This document shows positions 23,132 through 31,322 of a stretch of 35,105 nt of DNA, one piece after another. Location of the stretch: positions 1 through 35,105 of the forward strand of contig JBBQRG010000028.1 in assembly GCA_038215095.1 (NCBI GenBank), in the 5' to 3' direction. A program made the translations under genes and the position numbers. Every line of letters begins with the position of its first letter. Position 1 is the first letter of the stretch. This DNA is from DATACN01 sp038215095. GTDB lineage: Bacteria; Actinomycetota; Thermoleophilia; Solirubrobacterales; Thermoleophilaceae. The notes under the pieces were generated by a model that saw only the letters and a list, made by a program, of their open reading frames with translations, was not told where the DNA came from and did not search any database.

Positions 23132-24654
23132 TGCCGGTGGTGGTGCTTGCGCTTCGCCGCGGCGACCGCCTTCGCGTGGGCCCGCCGGCGCTCCCTGCGC
23201 TTCGCTGCTGCTAGCCCCTTCCGCACTGCGTCGGGCTTCGTGAAGATCTGATCGGGCTTCCCCTCGTAGACCGGCACGCCGACGCGGTGCGCCAGCGCTT
23301 CGAGCGTCGCCAGGTCGTTGGCGTGCGCCTGCTGGGAGTCCTGCACGTCGGCGCCGCCGAGGGAGCACGGCGCAGTGGTGATCTGCGGCGGATCTGGCAG
23401 CTGCGGCGGGTCGAAGTCCGGGCGCTTCCAGTTGAAGCTGTGCCCGATGTTGCGCGCGTAGCGGTGCCGCCTGTTCAGGGCGCCGAGGCCGAAGCGGTAG
23501 GAGATCAGCTTGAGGATCGACTCATGGCCATGGATGCCGTGGTCCACCTGGAAGCCCTTGGCGGTCCGCGCGGCCCGGGTGTAGGGAGACACGCTGACCG
23601 CGGGCACGCGGAAGCCCATCTGGCCGAAGTCGGTGTTCAGATCCCGCGTGGCGCGGTCGTCGGGCACCCGCGGCGGGCGCACGTGGTCGAAGAAGCCGCC
23701 CCACTCGTCGTAGATGATGAAGAGGGCGCCGCGCCGGTAGTTCGGCGAGGCGACGAACGCGTTCACCACGTCGGCCATGAAGGCCTGGCCCAAGCGCACG
23801 TCGCCGAGCGGGTGCTCGTCGGCCGAGTTGCCGTCCCCGCCGCCGCCGTCCTTGAACGGGGGGTCGACGATCGTGATGTTCGGCAGGGTGCCGGCGCTGC
23901 AGTCTTCGTAGTAGCGCGAGATCGGGCTGGTCCAGGATGCCCCGCGAGCGCCCCAGACGGCCGAGAAGGGCAGGTCCGACGCGTAGTAGCGGGAGCTCAC
24001 GCCGCGCGGGATGGCGCGGTCGAAGATCGTCTCCCACTGGTTGCCGGCGCTGCCGGCCGGCGGGTCGTTGTTGACCTTCCCCCCGGACTGGGCCGACCAC
24101 TTGTAGTAGCGGTTCGGGTAGGTCGAGGACAGCAGCGAGCAGAAGTAGCGGTCGTAGAGCGTGTACTTGTGCGCCGCCTCGTGCAGGAAGCCGAGCTCGC
24201 CCTGGTTGTAATAGGTGAGAGCGAGGATGTCGTTGCCCGATCCGGGCGCCAGGAAGCCGCCGTTCAGCTGCGCCCGCCCGTTGTCCCAGCCGTGACCGGG
24301 GTCGGGGTGGCCGCAGCCCTTCCATTCGGTGCCCCCCGTGCCGAGGGCCGAGTGCGAGCGGGTCGGCACCGGGTTGCCCTGCGGGTCGGGGTAGGTCTGG
24401 TTCTGGACCCCGTCCGCCTGGCCGTGGAGCCAGCCGAAGTAGGTGTCGAACGAGCGGTTCTCCATCATCAGGAGCACGAAGTGGTCGATCGGCACGTTGC
24501 GCGGGCTCGGCAGCCGGTGGCTGCGGATCGAGGCCTGCGCCGACTGCGCGAGCAGCGTCTCGAGCGGCAGGCCCGCCACTCCCGCGAGGCCGGCCGCAAA
24601 CGCCGTGCGCTCGATGAACTCCCGCCGCGACAGCGCCCAGTCAGGCTCCCCCAT
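23128..24654 (-). CDS. Tat-exported phospholipase C/acid phosphatase-like phosphoesterase
   Basis: A 508-residue phosphoesterase-family (PF04185) protein. The N-terminus carries a true twin-arginine signal, SRREFIERTAF, then a hydrophobic stretch to LAQSAQA. Catalytic-domain motifs are HFVLLMMENRSFDTYFG (~residues 58-74), LFIIYDEWGGFFDHVRPP and FRVPAVSVSPYTR, with HGIHGHESILKLI later. The last ~30 residues are strongly basic (AAAKRRERRRAHAKAVAAAK, then RKHHHRH), perhaps a surface-binding tail. Its stop TAG and that of the RTX gene overlap in a CTAG. The substrate (phospholipid or phosphomonoester) cannot be told from sequence. Confidence 0.92.
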   Translation of the reverse strand: MGEPDWALSRREFIERTAFAAGLAGVAGLPLETLLAQSAQASIRSHRLPSPRNVPIDHFVLLMMENRSFDTYFGWLHGQADGVQNQTYPDPQGNPVPTRSHSALGTGGTEWKGCGHPDPGHGWDNGRAQLNGGFLAPGSGNDILALTYYNQGELGFLHEAAHKYTLYDRYFCSLLSSTYPNRYYKWSAQSGGKVNNDPPAGSAGNQWETIFDRAIPRGVSSRYYASDLPFSAVWGARGASWTSPISRYYEDCSAGTLPNITIVDPPFKDGGGGDGNSADEHPLGDVRLGQAFMADVVNAFVASPNYRRGALFIIYDEWGGFFDHVRPPRVPDDRATRDLNTDFGQMGFRVPAVSVSPYTRAARTAKGFQVDHGIHGHESILKLISYRFGLGALNRRHRYARNIGHSFNWKRPDFDPPQLPDPPQITTAPCSLGGADVQDSQQAHANDLATLEALAHRVGVPVYEGKPDQIFTKPDAVRKGLAAAKRRERRRAHAKAVAAAKRKHHHRH

Positions 24655-24660
24655 CGGCGC

Positions 24661-24666
24661 AGCCTA
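24661..24666 (-). promoter_or_regulatory. Candidate -10 box of the phosphoesterase gene
   Basis: TAGGCT on the - strand, 6 bases before the ATG at 24654. It fits leaderless transcription. Confidence 0.5.
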
Positions 24667-24698
24667 CCCGCTGCCTGGGGAGGGGTGCGAAGCTCCTG

Positions 24699-24965
24699 TT
24701 AAGCGCTGATGCGGGCCCGCAGGCGCGCCGCGCGCGCCTTTTTCCGCGAGGCGTTGTTGCGGTGAAGGCCGCCGCTCTTGGCGGCCTTGTCGATCCGCGA
24801 GACGAGCGAGCGGAGCTCCTCGTCGGCCTTCGCGGCGTCGCCCGACTCCACGGCCGACTCGAGCCTGTGGAACCAGGTCTTCACCTGCGAGGTGCGGCGC
24901 CGGTTCTCAAGCCGTTCGCGCTCAGACCGGTGGATCCGCTTTTCTTGTGAAGCGATGTTGGCCAC
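24699..24965 (-). CDS. rpsT: 30S ribosomal protein S20
   Basis: An 88-residue helical protein that binds 16S rRNA. MANIASQEKRIHRSERERLENR at the start and GGLHRNNASRKKARAARL at the end are diagnostic. GTG 24965 is the start, with a TACAGT box 6 bases upstream. It is head to head with murJ, whose start is only 14 bases away. Confidence 0.97.
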   Translation of the reverse strand: MANIASQEKRIHRSERERLENRRRTSQVKTWFHRLESAVESGDAAKADEELRSLVSRIDKAAKSGGLHRNNASRKKARAARLRARISA

Positions 24966-24971
24966 CGGGGG

Positions 24972-24977
24972 ACTGTA
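24972..24977 (-). promoter_or_regulatory. Candidate -10 box of rpsT
   Basis: TACAGT on the - strand lies 6 bases before the rpsT GTG and 2 bases from the murJ GTG at 24980, so the promoter extends into murJ. Confidence 0.5.
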
Positions 24978-24979
24978 GC

Positions 24980-26551
24980 GTGAGCGATCGCGGCCAAGGT
25001 CGCCGCCTGGCGCGCAATACCGCCTTCTTCTCGATCGCCACCGGGCTCTCCAGGGTGCTGGGCCTGGTGCGCGAGGTGGTGGCCGCGAGCGTGTTCGGCG
25101 TATCCGGCGCGATGTCGGCCTTCACGATCGCCTTCCAGGTCCCGAACCTGATCCGGGCCCTGTTTGCCGACTCGGCCCTGCAGGGCGCGTTCGTGCCCGT
25201 GTTCACGGAGCTGTTGGATAAGGGCGAGCGCAAGGAGGCCTTCCGGGTGGCCTCGAGCCTGTTCTTCCTGATCTGCCTCGTGCTGGGCGCGCTCACGCTG
25301 GTGTTCATCCTGCTGGCGCGGCCGATCATGGGCGTGTTCGCGCCCGGCTTCGACGACAACCCCGCGCTCGCGGACCTCACCGTGAACCTGGCGCGGCTGA
25401 TGTTCCCGATCGTGCTGATGCTGGCGCTCTCGGGCGTGGTCGTGGGCATGCTCAACTCGTTCGAGCACTTCAGCGTGCCGGCGCTCGCGCCGGTGGCCTG
25501 GAACCTCGTGATCATCGGCGCGCTCGTCGGCCTGGTGCCGGTCCTGCCGGACGACAAGGAGATCTACGCATACGCCATCGGGGTGCTGGCGGGCACGGTG
25601 GTGCAGTTCGTGCTGCCGCTGCCGTGGCTGCGCGGGCGCGGCGGCCGCTTCACCTTTGAGCTCGACTGGCGCAGCCCGCAGGTGCGCCGGGTGCTGAAGC
25701 TGATGCTGCCGGTCACGATCGCGCTGGGGCTGATCAACCTCAGCCTGCTGATCAACTCGATCTTCGCCACGCTCGTCTCGCCGCAGGCGCCCGCGGCGAT
25801 CGACAAGGCCTTTCGCATCTACCAGCTGCCCCAGGGCCTGTTCTCGATCTCGATCGCCACGATCCTGTTCCCGACGCTGGCCCGCTTCGCGGCCCGCGGC
25901 GCCCGCGACGACCTGCGCCGCACGATGGCCAACGGCGTGCGCCAGGTCTTCCTGCTGCTGATCCCGAGCGCGGTGCTGATGGCGGTGCTGGCCGAGCCGA
26001 TCACCCGGCTCGTGTACCAGCGCGGCGCCTTCGACGCCCACGCCACCGACCTGGTGACCCAGGCGATGGTCTGGTGGTCGCTGTCGCTGCCCTTCCAGGG
26101 GGTCAGCCTGCTGTTCTCGCGCACCTTCTTCAGCCTCCAGCAGCCCTGGGCCACCACCGCGCTGTCGGGCGCCAACCTGGCCGTGAACGCCGCCGTCGCC
26201 GCGGCGCTCTACAAACCGCTCGGCATCGGCGGGATCGTGCTGGGAACGGTGATCGGCACGGTGGTCATGTGCCTGGCGCAGGGAGCGCTGCTGCGCCGCG
26301 AGCTCGGCGGGGTGGAGGGGAGGCGCACGGCGCTGGCCGCCATCCGCATGCTGCTTGCGGGCGCGGTGCTCGCGGGCGTGTCCTACGGCGTCTGGCACCT
26401 GCTCGACTCGGCGCTCGGCCGCTCGCTACCGGCCCAGGTCGCGTCGGTGGGAGGCGCCATCTCCATCGGGCTGGCCGTCTACGGCGCGCTGGTCTGGGCC
26501 ATGCGCATCCCGGAGGCGCGCCAGCTGCGGACGCTGCTGCCGGGCGGGTAG
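24980..26551 (+). CDS. murJ: Lipid II flippase MurJ (MviN)
   Basis: Flips lipid II across the membrane for peptidoglycan synthesis. The 523-residue MOP-superfamily protein has about fourteen membrane helices and the family start ARNTAFFSIATGLSRVLGLVREVV, with PNLIRALFADSALQGAFVPVF (~residues 55-75) and YQRGAFDAHAT in helix 10-11. GTG 24980 is chosen; an in-frame GTG at 24947 would overlap the divergent rpsT start. In actinobacteria some MurJ carry extra cytoplasmic domains; this one has only the membrane core. Confidence 0.95.
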   Translation: MSDRGQGRRLARNTAFFSIATGLSRVLGLVREVVAASVFGVSGAMSAFTIAFQVPNLIRALFADSALQGAFVPVFTELLDKGERKEAFRVASSLFFLICLVLGALTLVFILLARPIMGVFAPGFDDNPALADLTVNLARLMFPIVLMLALSGVVVGMLNSFEHFSVPALAPVAWNLVIIGALVGLVPVLPDDKEIYAYAIGVLAGTVVQFVLPLPWLRGRGGRFTFELDWRSPQVRRVLKLMLPVTIALGLINLSLLINSIFATLVSPQAPAAIDKAFRIYQLPQGLFSISIATILFPTLARFAARGARDDLRRTMANGVRQVFLLLIPSAVLMAVLAEPITRLVYQRGAFDAHATDLVTQAMVWWSLSLPFQGVSLLFSRTFFSLQQPWATTALSGANLAVNAAVAAALYKPLGIGGIVLGTVIGTVVMCLAQGALLRRELGGVEGRRTALAAIRMLLAGAVLAGVSYGVWHLLDSALGRSLPAQVASVGGAISIGLAVYGALVWAMRIPEARQLRTLLPGG

Positions 26552-26554
26552 CCT
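26549..26554 (+). promoter_or_regulatory. Candidate -10 box of the glyoxalase gene
   Basis: TAGCCT, 7 bases before the ATG at 26562. The TAG is also the murJ stop codon. Confidence 0.45.
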
Positions 26555-26561
26555 GACCGGC

Positions 26562-26939
26562 ATGAGCGCGCTTCTTCACACCTGCTATCGGATCGGCGAC
26601 ATCGGCCGCTCGGTGGAGTTCTACGAGGCGCTCGGCTTCGAGGAGCTGCGCCGCATGGACATCCGCGACGAGGCCGTGAACGTGTTCATGGGCCTGCCCG
26701 GCGACGGCGCGCGCCTCGAGCTGACCTACAACCACGGCGTCGATTCCTACGAGCTCGGCACCGGCTACAACCACATCGCGGTCTCGGCCGACGACCTCGA
26801 CGCGACCCTCGCCGAGCTGGCCGAGAAGGGCATCGAGCCCGAGAAGCCGCCCTACCTCGTACGCGAGGACGGCCCGCGCATCTGCTTCGTGCGCGACCCG
26901 GACGGCTACCGGATCGAATTGATAGAGCGCGGGCTCTAG
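26562..26939 (+). CDS. gloA: Lactoylglutathione lyase-like (glyoxalase I) protein
   Basis: A 125-residue VOC protein close to bacterial glyoxalase I. All four metal ligands are visible: His6 in LLHTCYR, Glu in ARLELTYNHG, His in YNHIAVSADD and Glu in YRIELIERG at the C-terminus. It would detoxify methylglyoxal. Because actinobacteria of this kind usually lack glutathione, the thiol cofactor may differ (mycothiol or another), which is inference. Its stop begins the 7-bp repeat array downstream. Confidence 0.88.
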   Translation: MSALLHTCYRIGDIGRSVEFYEALGFEELRRMDIRDEAVNVFMGLPGDGARLELTYNHGVDSYELGTGYNHIAVSADDLDATLAELAEKGIEPEKPPYLVREDGPRICFVRDPDGYRIELIERGL

Positions 26940-26980
26940 AGGGCAGAGGGCAGAGGGCAGAGAGCAGAGAGCAGAGAGCC
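26939..26980 (+). repeat. 7-bp tandem repeat, six units
   Basis: Three GAGGGCA units are followed by two GAGAGCA and one GAGAGCC. The array is almost pure purine on the + strand and begins at the last base of the gloA stop codon. The two blocks of variant units suggest a slippage-prone minisatellite. Confidence 0.92.
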
Positions 26981-27060
26981 CTACGCCCTGTGGCCTCGGG
27001 GGCGCGGGGCAACGCGGTGGACGCGGCTTGCCTGGGGGCGGAGTGCTGGATCGCGGTGGT

Positions 27061-27066
27061 TAACCT
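27061..27066 (+). promoter_or_regulatory. Candidate -10 box of lepA
   Basis: TAACCT, 6 bases before the GTG at 27073, identical to the hrcA and leuS boxes. Confidence 0.5.
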
Positions 27067-27072
27067 CGGGGG

Positions 27073-28881
27073 GTGGCCAAGCCCGCCGGGAACATCCGCA
27101 ACTTCTCGATCATCGCCCACATCGACCATGGGAAGTCGACGCTGGCCGACCGCATCCTCGAGGTCACCGGCGCGGTCGACGCGCGCGACCACCGGCCGCA
27201 GCTGCTCGACTCGATGGACCTGGAGCGCGAGCGCGGCATCACCATCAAGGCCCAGGCCGTGCGCGTGGAGTACAAGGCCGAGGACGGCAAGCTCTACCGC
27301 CTGCACCTGATCGACACGCCGGGCCACGTGGACTTCAACTACGAGGTCTCGCGCTCGCTCGCCGCCTGCGACGGCGCGCTGCTGCTGGTGGACGCCTCGC
27401 AGGGAGTCGAGGCCCAGACCGTTGCCAACACCTACCTCGCCGTGGACGCCGGCCTCGAGCTGATCCCGGCGCTCAACAAGATCGACCTGCCCGGCGCCGA
27501 GCCTGAGCGTGTTGCGGGCGAGATCGCCGAGCTGCTCGGCGACGACCCCGACGAGGTGATCCGCATCTCCGCCAAGTCGGGCGAGGGTGTGACCGACCTG
27601 CTGGAGGCGCTCGTGAACAGCGTTCCGCCGCCGGAAGGCGACGTCGACGCCCCGGCGCGGGCGCTCATCTTCGACTCCGAGTTCGACCAGTACCGCGGCG
27701 TGATCGCCTACGTGCGAGTGGTGGACGGCCGCCTGACCAAGGGCGAGGCCATCACCGCCATGCAGGGCGGCACGCAGGCCGACATCGACGACATCGGCTA
27801 CTTCGGGCCGGGTATGACGCCGGTAGACGGGCTGTCGGCCGGCGAGGTCGGCTACGTGATCACGGGCGTGAAGGACGTCTCGCAGCTGCGGGTGGGCGAC
27901 ACGCTCACGTCGCGCGCGAAGCCGGCCACCGAGCCGCTGCCCGGCTACCGCGAGGTCACGCCGATGGTGTTCTGCGGCCTGTTCCCGGTCGAGACCGACC
28001 AGTTCTCCGAGCTGCGCGACGCGCTCGAGAAGCTGTCGCTGAACGACGCTGCGCTCTCCTACGAGCCCGAGACCAGTCAGGCGCTCGGATTCGGCTTCCG
28101 CTGCGGCTTCCTCGGACTGCTGCACATGGACATCGTGCGCGAGCGCCTCGAGCGCGAGTACGACCTGGAGCTGCTGGCCACCACGCCGAACGTGGAGTAC
28201 GAGGTCTCGCTCACCGACGGCGAGGTCGTGCGGGTGCACTCGCCCAGTGACATGCCCGACCGCGTCCTGATCGAGGAGATCCGCGAGCCAACGATCCGGG
28301 CCACGATCCTCTGCCGCAAGGAGGACGTCGGGAACGTGATGGAGCTGTGCCAGGACCGGCGCGGCACCCATGTGGACATGACCTTCATGTCGCAGGAGCG
28401 CGTGCAGCTGCACTACGACCTGCCGCTGGCCGAGATCGTGCTCGACTTCTTCGACCAGCTCAAGTCGCGCACCAAGGGCTACGCCTCGCTCGACTACGAG
28501 CTGCGCGGCCTGCAGCCGGCGGACCTCGTGAAGCTCGACATCCTGCTGAGCGGCGACCCGGTGGACGCGCTCTCGATGGTGGTGCACAAGGACAAGGCAT
28601 ACGGCGCCGGCCGTGCGCTCACCGAGCGGCTGCGCAAGCAGATCCCGCGCCAGCAGTTCGAGGTCGCCATCCAGGCGGCGATCGGGTCGAACATCATCGC
28701 GCGCGAGTCCGTCAAGCCGATCCGCAAGGACGTGATCGCCAAGTGCTACGGCGGCGACGTGAGCCGTAAGCGGAAGCTGCTCGAGAAGCAGAAGGCCGGC
28801 AAGAAGCGCATGAAGCAGGTCGGCCGCATCGAGGTGCCCCAGGAGGCCTTCCTTGCGGTGCTCGAGCTGGACGGGGACTGA
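27073..28881 (+). CDS. lepA: Elongation factor 4 (LepA)
   Basis: A ribosomal GTPase that back-translocates or aids subunit assembly. The 602-residue protein shows IIAHIDHGKSTLADR (P-loop, ~residues 13-27), LIDTPGHVDFNYEVSR (G3), ALNKIDLP (G4), and the LepA-specific C-terminal domain ending KCYGGDVSRKRKLLEKQKAG. The length is standard. GTG 27073 places AKPAGNIRNFSII at the N-terminus. Confidence 0.98.
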   Translation: MAKPAGNIRNFSIIAHIDHGKSTLADRILEVTGAVDARDHRPQLLDSMDLERERGITIKAQAVRVEYKAEDGKLYRLHLIDTPGHVDFNYEVSRSLAACDGALLLVDASQGVEAQTVANTYLAVDAGLELIPALNKIDLPGAEPERVAGEIAELLGDDPDEVIRISAKSGEGVTDLLEALVNSVPPPEGDVDAPARALIFDSEFDQYRGVIAYVRVVDGRLTKGEAITAMQGGTQADIDDIGYFGPGMTPVDGLSAGEVGYVITGVKDVSQLRVGDTLTSRAKPATEPLPGYREVTPMVFCGLFPVETDQFSELRDALEKLSLNDAALSYEPETSQALGFGFRCGFLGLLHMDIVRERLEREYDLELLATTPNVEYEVSLTDGEVVRVHSPSDMPDRVLIEEIREPTIRATILCRKEDVGNVMELCQDRRGTHVDMTFMSQERVQLHYDLPLAEIVLDFFDQLKSRTKGYASLDYELRGLQPADLVKLDILLSGDPVDALSMVVHKDKAYGAGRALTERLRKQIPRQQFEVAIQAAIGSNIIARESVKPIRKDVIAKCYGGDVSRKRKLLEKQKAGKKRMKQVGRIEVPQEAFLAVLELDGD

Positions 28882-28890
28882 GCGCGGGCG

Positions 28891-28896
28891 TAGGGT
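28891..28896 (+). promoter_or_regulatory. Candidate -10 box of the secreted protein gene
   Basis: TAGGGT, 7 bases before the ATG at 28904. Confidence 0.45.
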
Positions 28897-28903
28897 CGGT
28901 CGC

Positions 28904-29833
28904 ATGCGCCGGCTCTTGCTCGCGGGCCTGATCGCCATCGGCCTGGCCGCGGCGGCGGTTCCAGCCGCCGGCCAGGGCGATCCTGACCCACCCTGCTCGA
29001 GTGCCGTTCAGCGAGGGAGCATCAGGCTCGTGGAAACGGGCTCCGCCACCCTCTACGCGTCGCACACGCTTCGCGTCGAGGTCGTTCCGCAGGGCGACAA
29101 CACCCCCTCCATCAAGTCGGCGAGCGGGCCGGGGGCCCATTTCGACGACAACTCCGGAGACGGCCCCTTCACACTCGTGAGCGACACTCCCGGGCCGTTC
29201 CCGGTCACCGCGGTGCTCAGCTCGTTCGAGAGCAACGGGACCTCCTGCAGCATGACCGCCTCCACCACGGTGCAGCTCGCGAGTCCCGCACGGTCGAAGG
29301 CGAGCAAGCTCAAGCGCCCCCACTACCTCGTCCCCAAGCGCAAGCTCTACAAGCCGAACCCCACCTTCTCGTTCACGGTGAAGCCGGACAAGGCCGCGCC
29401 CGACCGGACGCCGTTCACGGTCAAGGCCCGGGTTTCCCGCCGCTTCAAGCTGCCCGGCAAGGGCGCCAAGGCGAAGACGCAGGTCTACCCACAGCGTTTC
29501 TTCGACTTCAAGGAGTCCAACACCCTGTTGAAGTACTGCCGGCTGGAGCTGGTCTGCCCGCCCCACACCGGGAGGGGCTTCCCGAAGGGGGTCGAGGTCG
29601 ACGTGCGGCCGCACGCCGACCGGATCGCGAGCAAGGGTCTGAAGGTGATCGCGATCTCGCCCAGCGGCTATCCCGCCGACCGCGCGTTGAAGTTCTTCCA
29701 GACGCCCTGGGGGCTCGATCTCCAGGTGCTGCAGTCCGGACGGCAGATCGCTCGATTGAGGGTCGTGGCGCGCTGCAGCGGCGGCGGACAGTCCTCGCGC
29801 TGCAGGTTCAAAAAGGTCCACTTGGCGCGTTAG
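28904..29833 (+). CDS. Secreted protein of unknown function
   Basis: A 309-residue protein with a Sec signal (MRRLLLAGLIAIGLAAAAVP, then AAGQG). Six cysteines in the mature part (PPCSS, TSCSM, KYCRL, LVCPP, ARCSG, SRCRF) could form disulfides. The region LASPARSKASKLKRPHYLV is basic; the rest looks like beta-rich domains (PTFSFTVKPDKAAPDRTPFTV). No family is recognised. The leaderless start is chosen because it places the signal peptide at the N-terminus. Confidence 0.75.
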   Translation: MRRLLLAGLIAIGLAAAAVPAAGQGDPDPPCSSAVQRGSIRLVETGSATLYASHTLRVEVVPQGDNTPSIKSASGPGAHFDDNSGDGPFTLVSDTPGPFPVTAVLSSFESNGTSCSMTASTTVQLASPARSKASKLKRPHYLVPKRKLYKPNPTFSFTVKPDKAAPDRTPFTVKARVSRRFKLPGKGAKAKTQVYPQRFFDFKESNTLLKYCRLELVCPPHTGRGFPKGVEVDVRPHADRIASKGLKVIAISPSGYPADRALKFFQTPWGLDLQVLQSGRQIARLRVVARCSGGGQSSRCRFKKVHLAR

Positions 29834-29883
29834 CGCTGATCCCAAGGCGCCCGGTTGCGCAAGAAAGGGGTGAGCAAACGCCT

Positions 29884-29889
29884 AGGAGG
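29884..29889 (+). promoter_or_regulatory. Ribosome binding site of the first ferritin-like gene
   Basis: AGGAGG, 5 bases before ATG 29895, fixes the start and shows that this gene has a true leader. Confidence 0.85.
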
Positions 29890-29894
29890 CATCG

Positions 29895-30560
29895 ATGACG
29901 GATGACGGAGCGATGCGCGAACTGGCCGAGGATCCCTCGTCCCGCAAGCGCTTCCTGAAAATGATGGGAGGGGCCGGAGCCGCTAGCGCGTTTTCGGTCT
30001 TCCTGGCTGCCTGTGGCAGCGACAGCAAGAGCAGCGGCTCGACCTCGACGTCGAAGAAGTCGACGTCGTCGGCAAGCAACAAGGGTGACCTGGAGATCGT
30101 CCAGTACGCCCTGACGCTGGAGCACATCGAGACCGACTTCTACAACGCGGTACTGAAGTCGGGCGTGATCAAGGACAAGAAGCTCGGCGACGTCGCGAAG
30201 ATGATTCGCGACAACGAGCAGGAGCACGTAGACGCGCTCACGCAGACCGTCAAGCAGCTCGGCGGTACGCCCAAGAAGCCGAAGACCACGTTCGACGCGG
30301 TCATCAAGGGCGGCGCGAAGATGGTGCTGCAGACGGCCGCGACCGTCGAGAACCTCGGCGCTGCCGCGTATCTCGGCCAGGCTGGGCGGATCAAGTCGAA
30401 GGACGTGCTTGCCGCGGCCCTCGCGATCCACACGGTGGAGGGGCGCCACGCGGCGGCTCTCAACAGCGTCGTGGGCAAGACCATCGTCCCCGACGGCGCC
30501 TTCGCGAAGCCGGCCTCGATGGCCGAGGTTCTCCCGAAGGTCAAGCCCTTCCTCGCGTAG
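29895..30560 (+). CDS. Exported ferritin-like lipoprotein (Ferritin_2/DUF4439-like)
   Basis: A 221-residue four-helix ferritin-like protein. The signal SSRKRFLKMMGGAGAASAF (residues ~15-33) resembles a Tat signal but has RK, not RR, and ends in the lipobox LAAC. A Ser/Thr/Lys linker (SSGSTSTSKKSTSS) follows. Di-iron ligands fit E in LEHIETDFY, ExxH in EQEHVDAL, E in VENLGAAAY and ExxH in EGRHAAAL. It may store iron or handle oxidants outside the membrane; this is inference. A paralogue follows 29 bases later. Confidence 0.85.
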   Translation: MTDDGAMRELAEDPSSRKRFLKMMGGAGAASAFSVFLAACGSDSKSSGSTSTSKKSTSSASNKGDLEIVQYALTLEHIETDFYNAVLKSGVIKDKKLGDVAKMIRDNEQEHVDALTQTVKQLGGTPKKPKTTFDAVIKGGAKMVLQTAATVENLGAAAYLGQAGRIKSKDVLAAALAIHTVEGRHAAALNSVVGKTIVPDGAFAKPASMAEVLPKVKPFLA

Positions 30561-30578
30561 TAGGCGCGGCGGGGATGG

Positions 30579-30584
30579 AAAGGA
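30579..30584 (+). promoter_or_regulatory. Ribosome binding site of the second ferritin-like gene
   Basis: AAAGGA, 5 bases before ATG 30590, favours this start over the in-frame ATG at 30575. Confidence 0.75.
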
Positions 30585-30589
30585 AAGCA

Positions 30590-31231
30590 ATGTCCGAAGA
30601 AAGCAAGCTGGCGACGCCTGAACTGGCCGCCATCGATATCCAGGGCGTCACGAGGCAGTCATTCATGCTCCGTGGGGCGGTCGCGGCGGGAGCGGTGTAC
30701 GGCCTTGGCGCCGTGGGCCCATACGTCAGCGAGGCGCTGGCTCAGGGCGGCGGCGGCGACGTCGACATCCTGAACTTCGCGCTAACACTCGAGTACCTCG
30801 AGTCGACGTTCTACAAGGAGGCCCTGAGCAAGACCAAGGGCCTGTCTGGCGCTGCGAAGAAGCTGGTCCAGACGATCAGCGAGAACGAGAACGAGCACGT
30901 GGCCGCGCTCACCAAGGCGGTCAAGGACCTGGGCGGCAAGCCGGCCGCGGTGCCGAAGGTGAGCTTCGGCAACGCATTCAGCAGCCAGAAGAGCATGCTG
31001 AAGCTCGCCCAGACCTTCGAGGACACCGGAGTCAGCGCCTACAACGGCGCGGCCCCGCTGATCAAGTCGAAGGCGGTGCTGGCCTCCGCCGGCAGCATCG
31101 TCCAGATCGAAGCTCGCCACGCGGCGGCCATTCGCACGCTGAATGGAAACCCGATCACCGACGGCGGCTTCGACAAGCCGCTCAAGATGGCTCAGGTGCT
31201 GAAGGCCGTGAAGCCGTTCATCAAGTCGTAG
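30590..31231 (+). CDS. Second exported ferritin-like protein
   Basis: A 213-residue paralogue of the preceding gene, with the same helix order: E in LEYLESTFY, ExxH in ENEHVAAL, E in FEDTGVSAY and ExxH in EARHAAAI. Its N-terminal signal reads TRQSFMLRGAVAAGAVYGL, so the twin arginine is Arg-Gln, and cleavage is likely after SEALA. It has no lipobox, so it may be soluble or anchored by its partner. Both proteins end in similar FxKPxxMAxVLxxVKPF segments, showing tandem duplication. It lies just before tatA. Confidence 0.85.
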   Translation: MSEESKLATPELAAIDIQGVTRQSFMLRGAVAAGAVYGLGAVGPYVSEALAQGGGGDVDILNFALTLEYLESTFYKEALSKTKGLSGAAKKLVQTISENENEHVAALTKAVKDLGGKPAAVPKVSFGNAFSSQKSMLKLAQTFEDTGVSAYNGAAPLIKSKAVLASAGSIVQIEARHAAAIRTLNGNPITDGGFDKPLKMAQVLKAVKPFIKS

Positions 31232-31262
31232 TCGGCGGTCCCTCCTCCGACTACCCGCGGCT

Positions 31263-31295
31263 GCGGGCGGGGGCGCCCTCCGGGCCCCCGCCCGC
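31263..31295. terminator. GC-rich hairpin after the ferritin-like genes
   Basis: GCGGGCGGGGG (31263-31273) pairs perfectly with CCCCCGCCCGC (31285-31295); inner CCC/GGG bases extend the stem and leave a TCC loop. There is no T tract, as is common in actinobacterial terminators. It separates the ferritin-like pair from tatA. Confidence 0.6.
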
Positions 31296-31310
31296 GCCGC
31301 ACCTCTAACG

Positions 31311-31315
31311 AAAGG
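31311..31315 (+). promoter_or_regulatory. Ribosome binding site of tatA
   Basis: AAAGG, 7 bases before ATG 31323, shows a leadered transcript, unlike most neighbours. Confidence 0.6.
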
Positions 31316-31322
31316 TCACAAG

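Noticed and set aside
31232..31322. Riboswitch or leader RNA before tatA
   Set aside because: Only one strong hairpin is present, best explained as a terminator; no known riboswitch core is visible.
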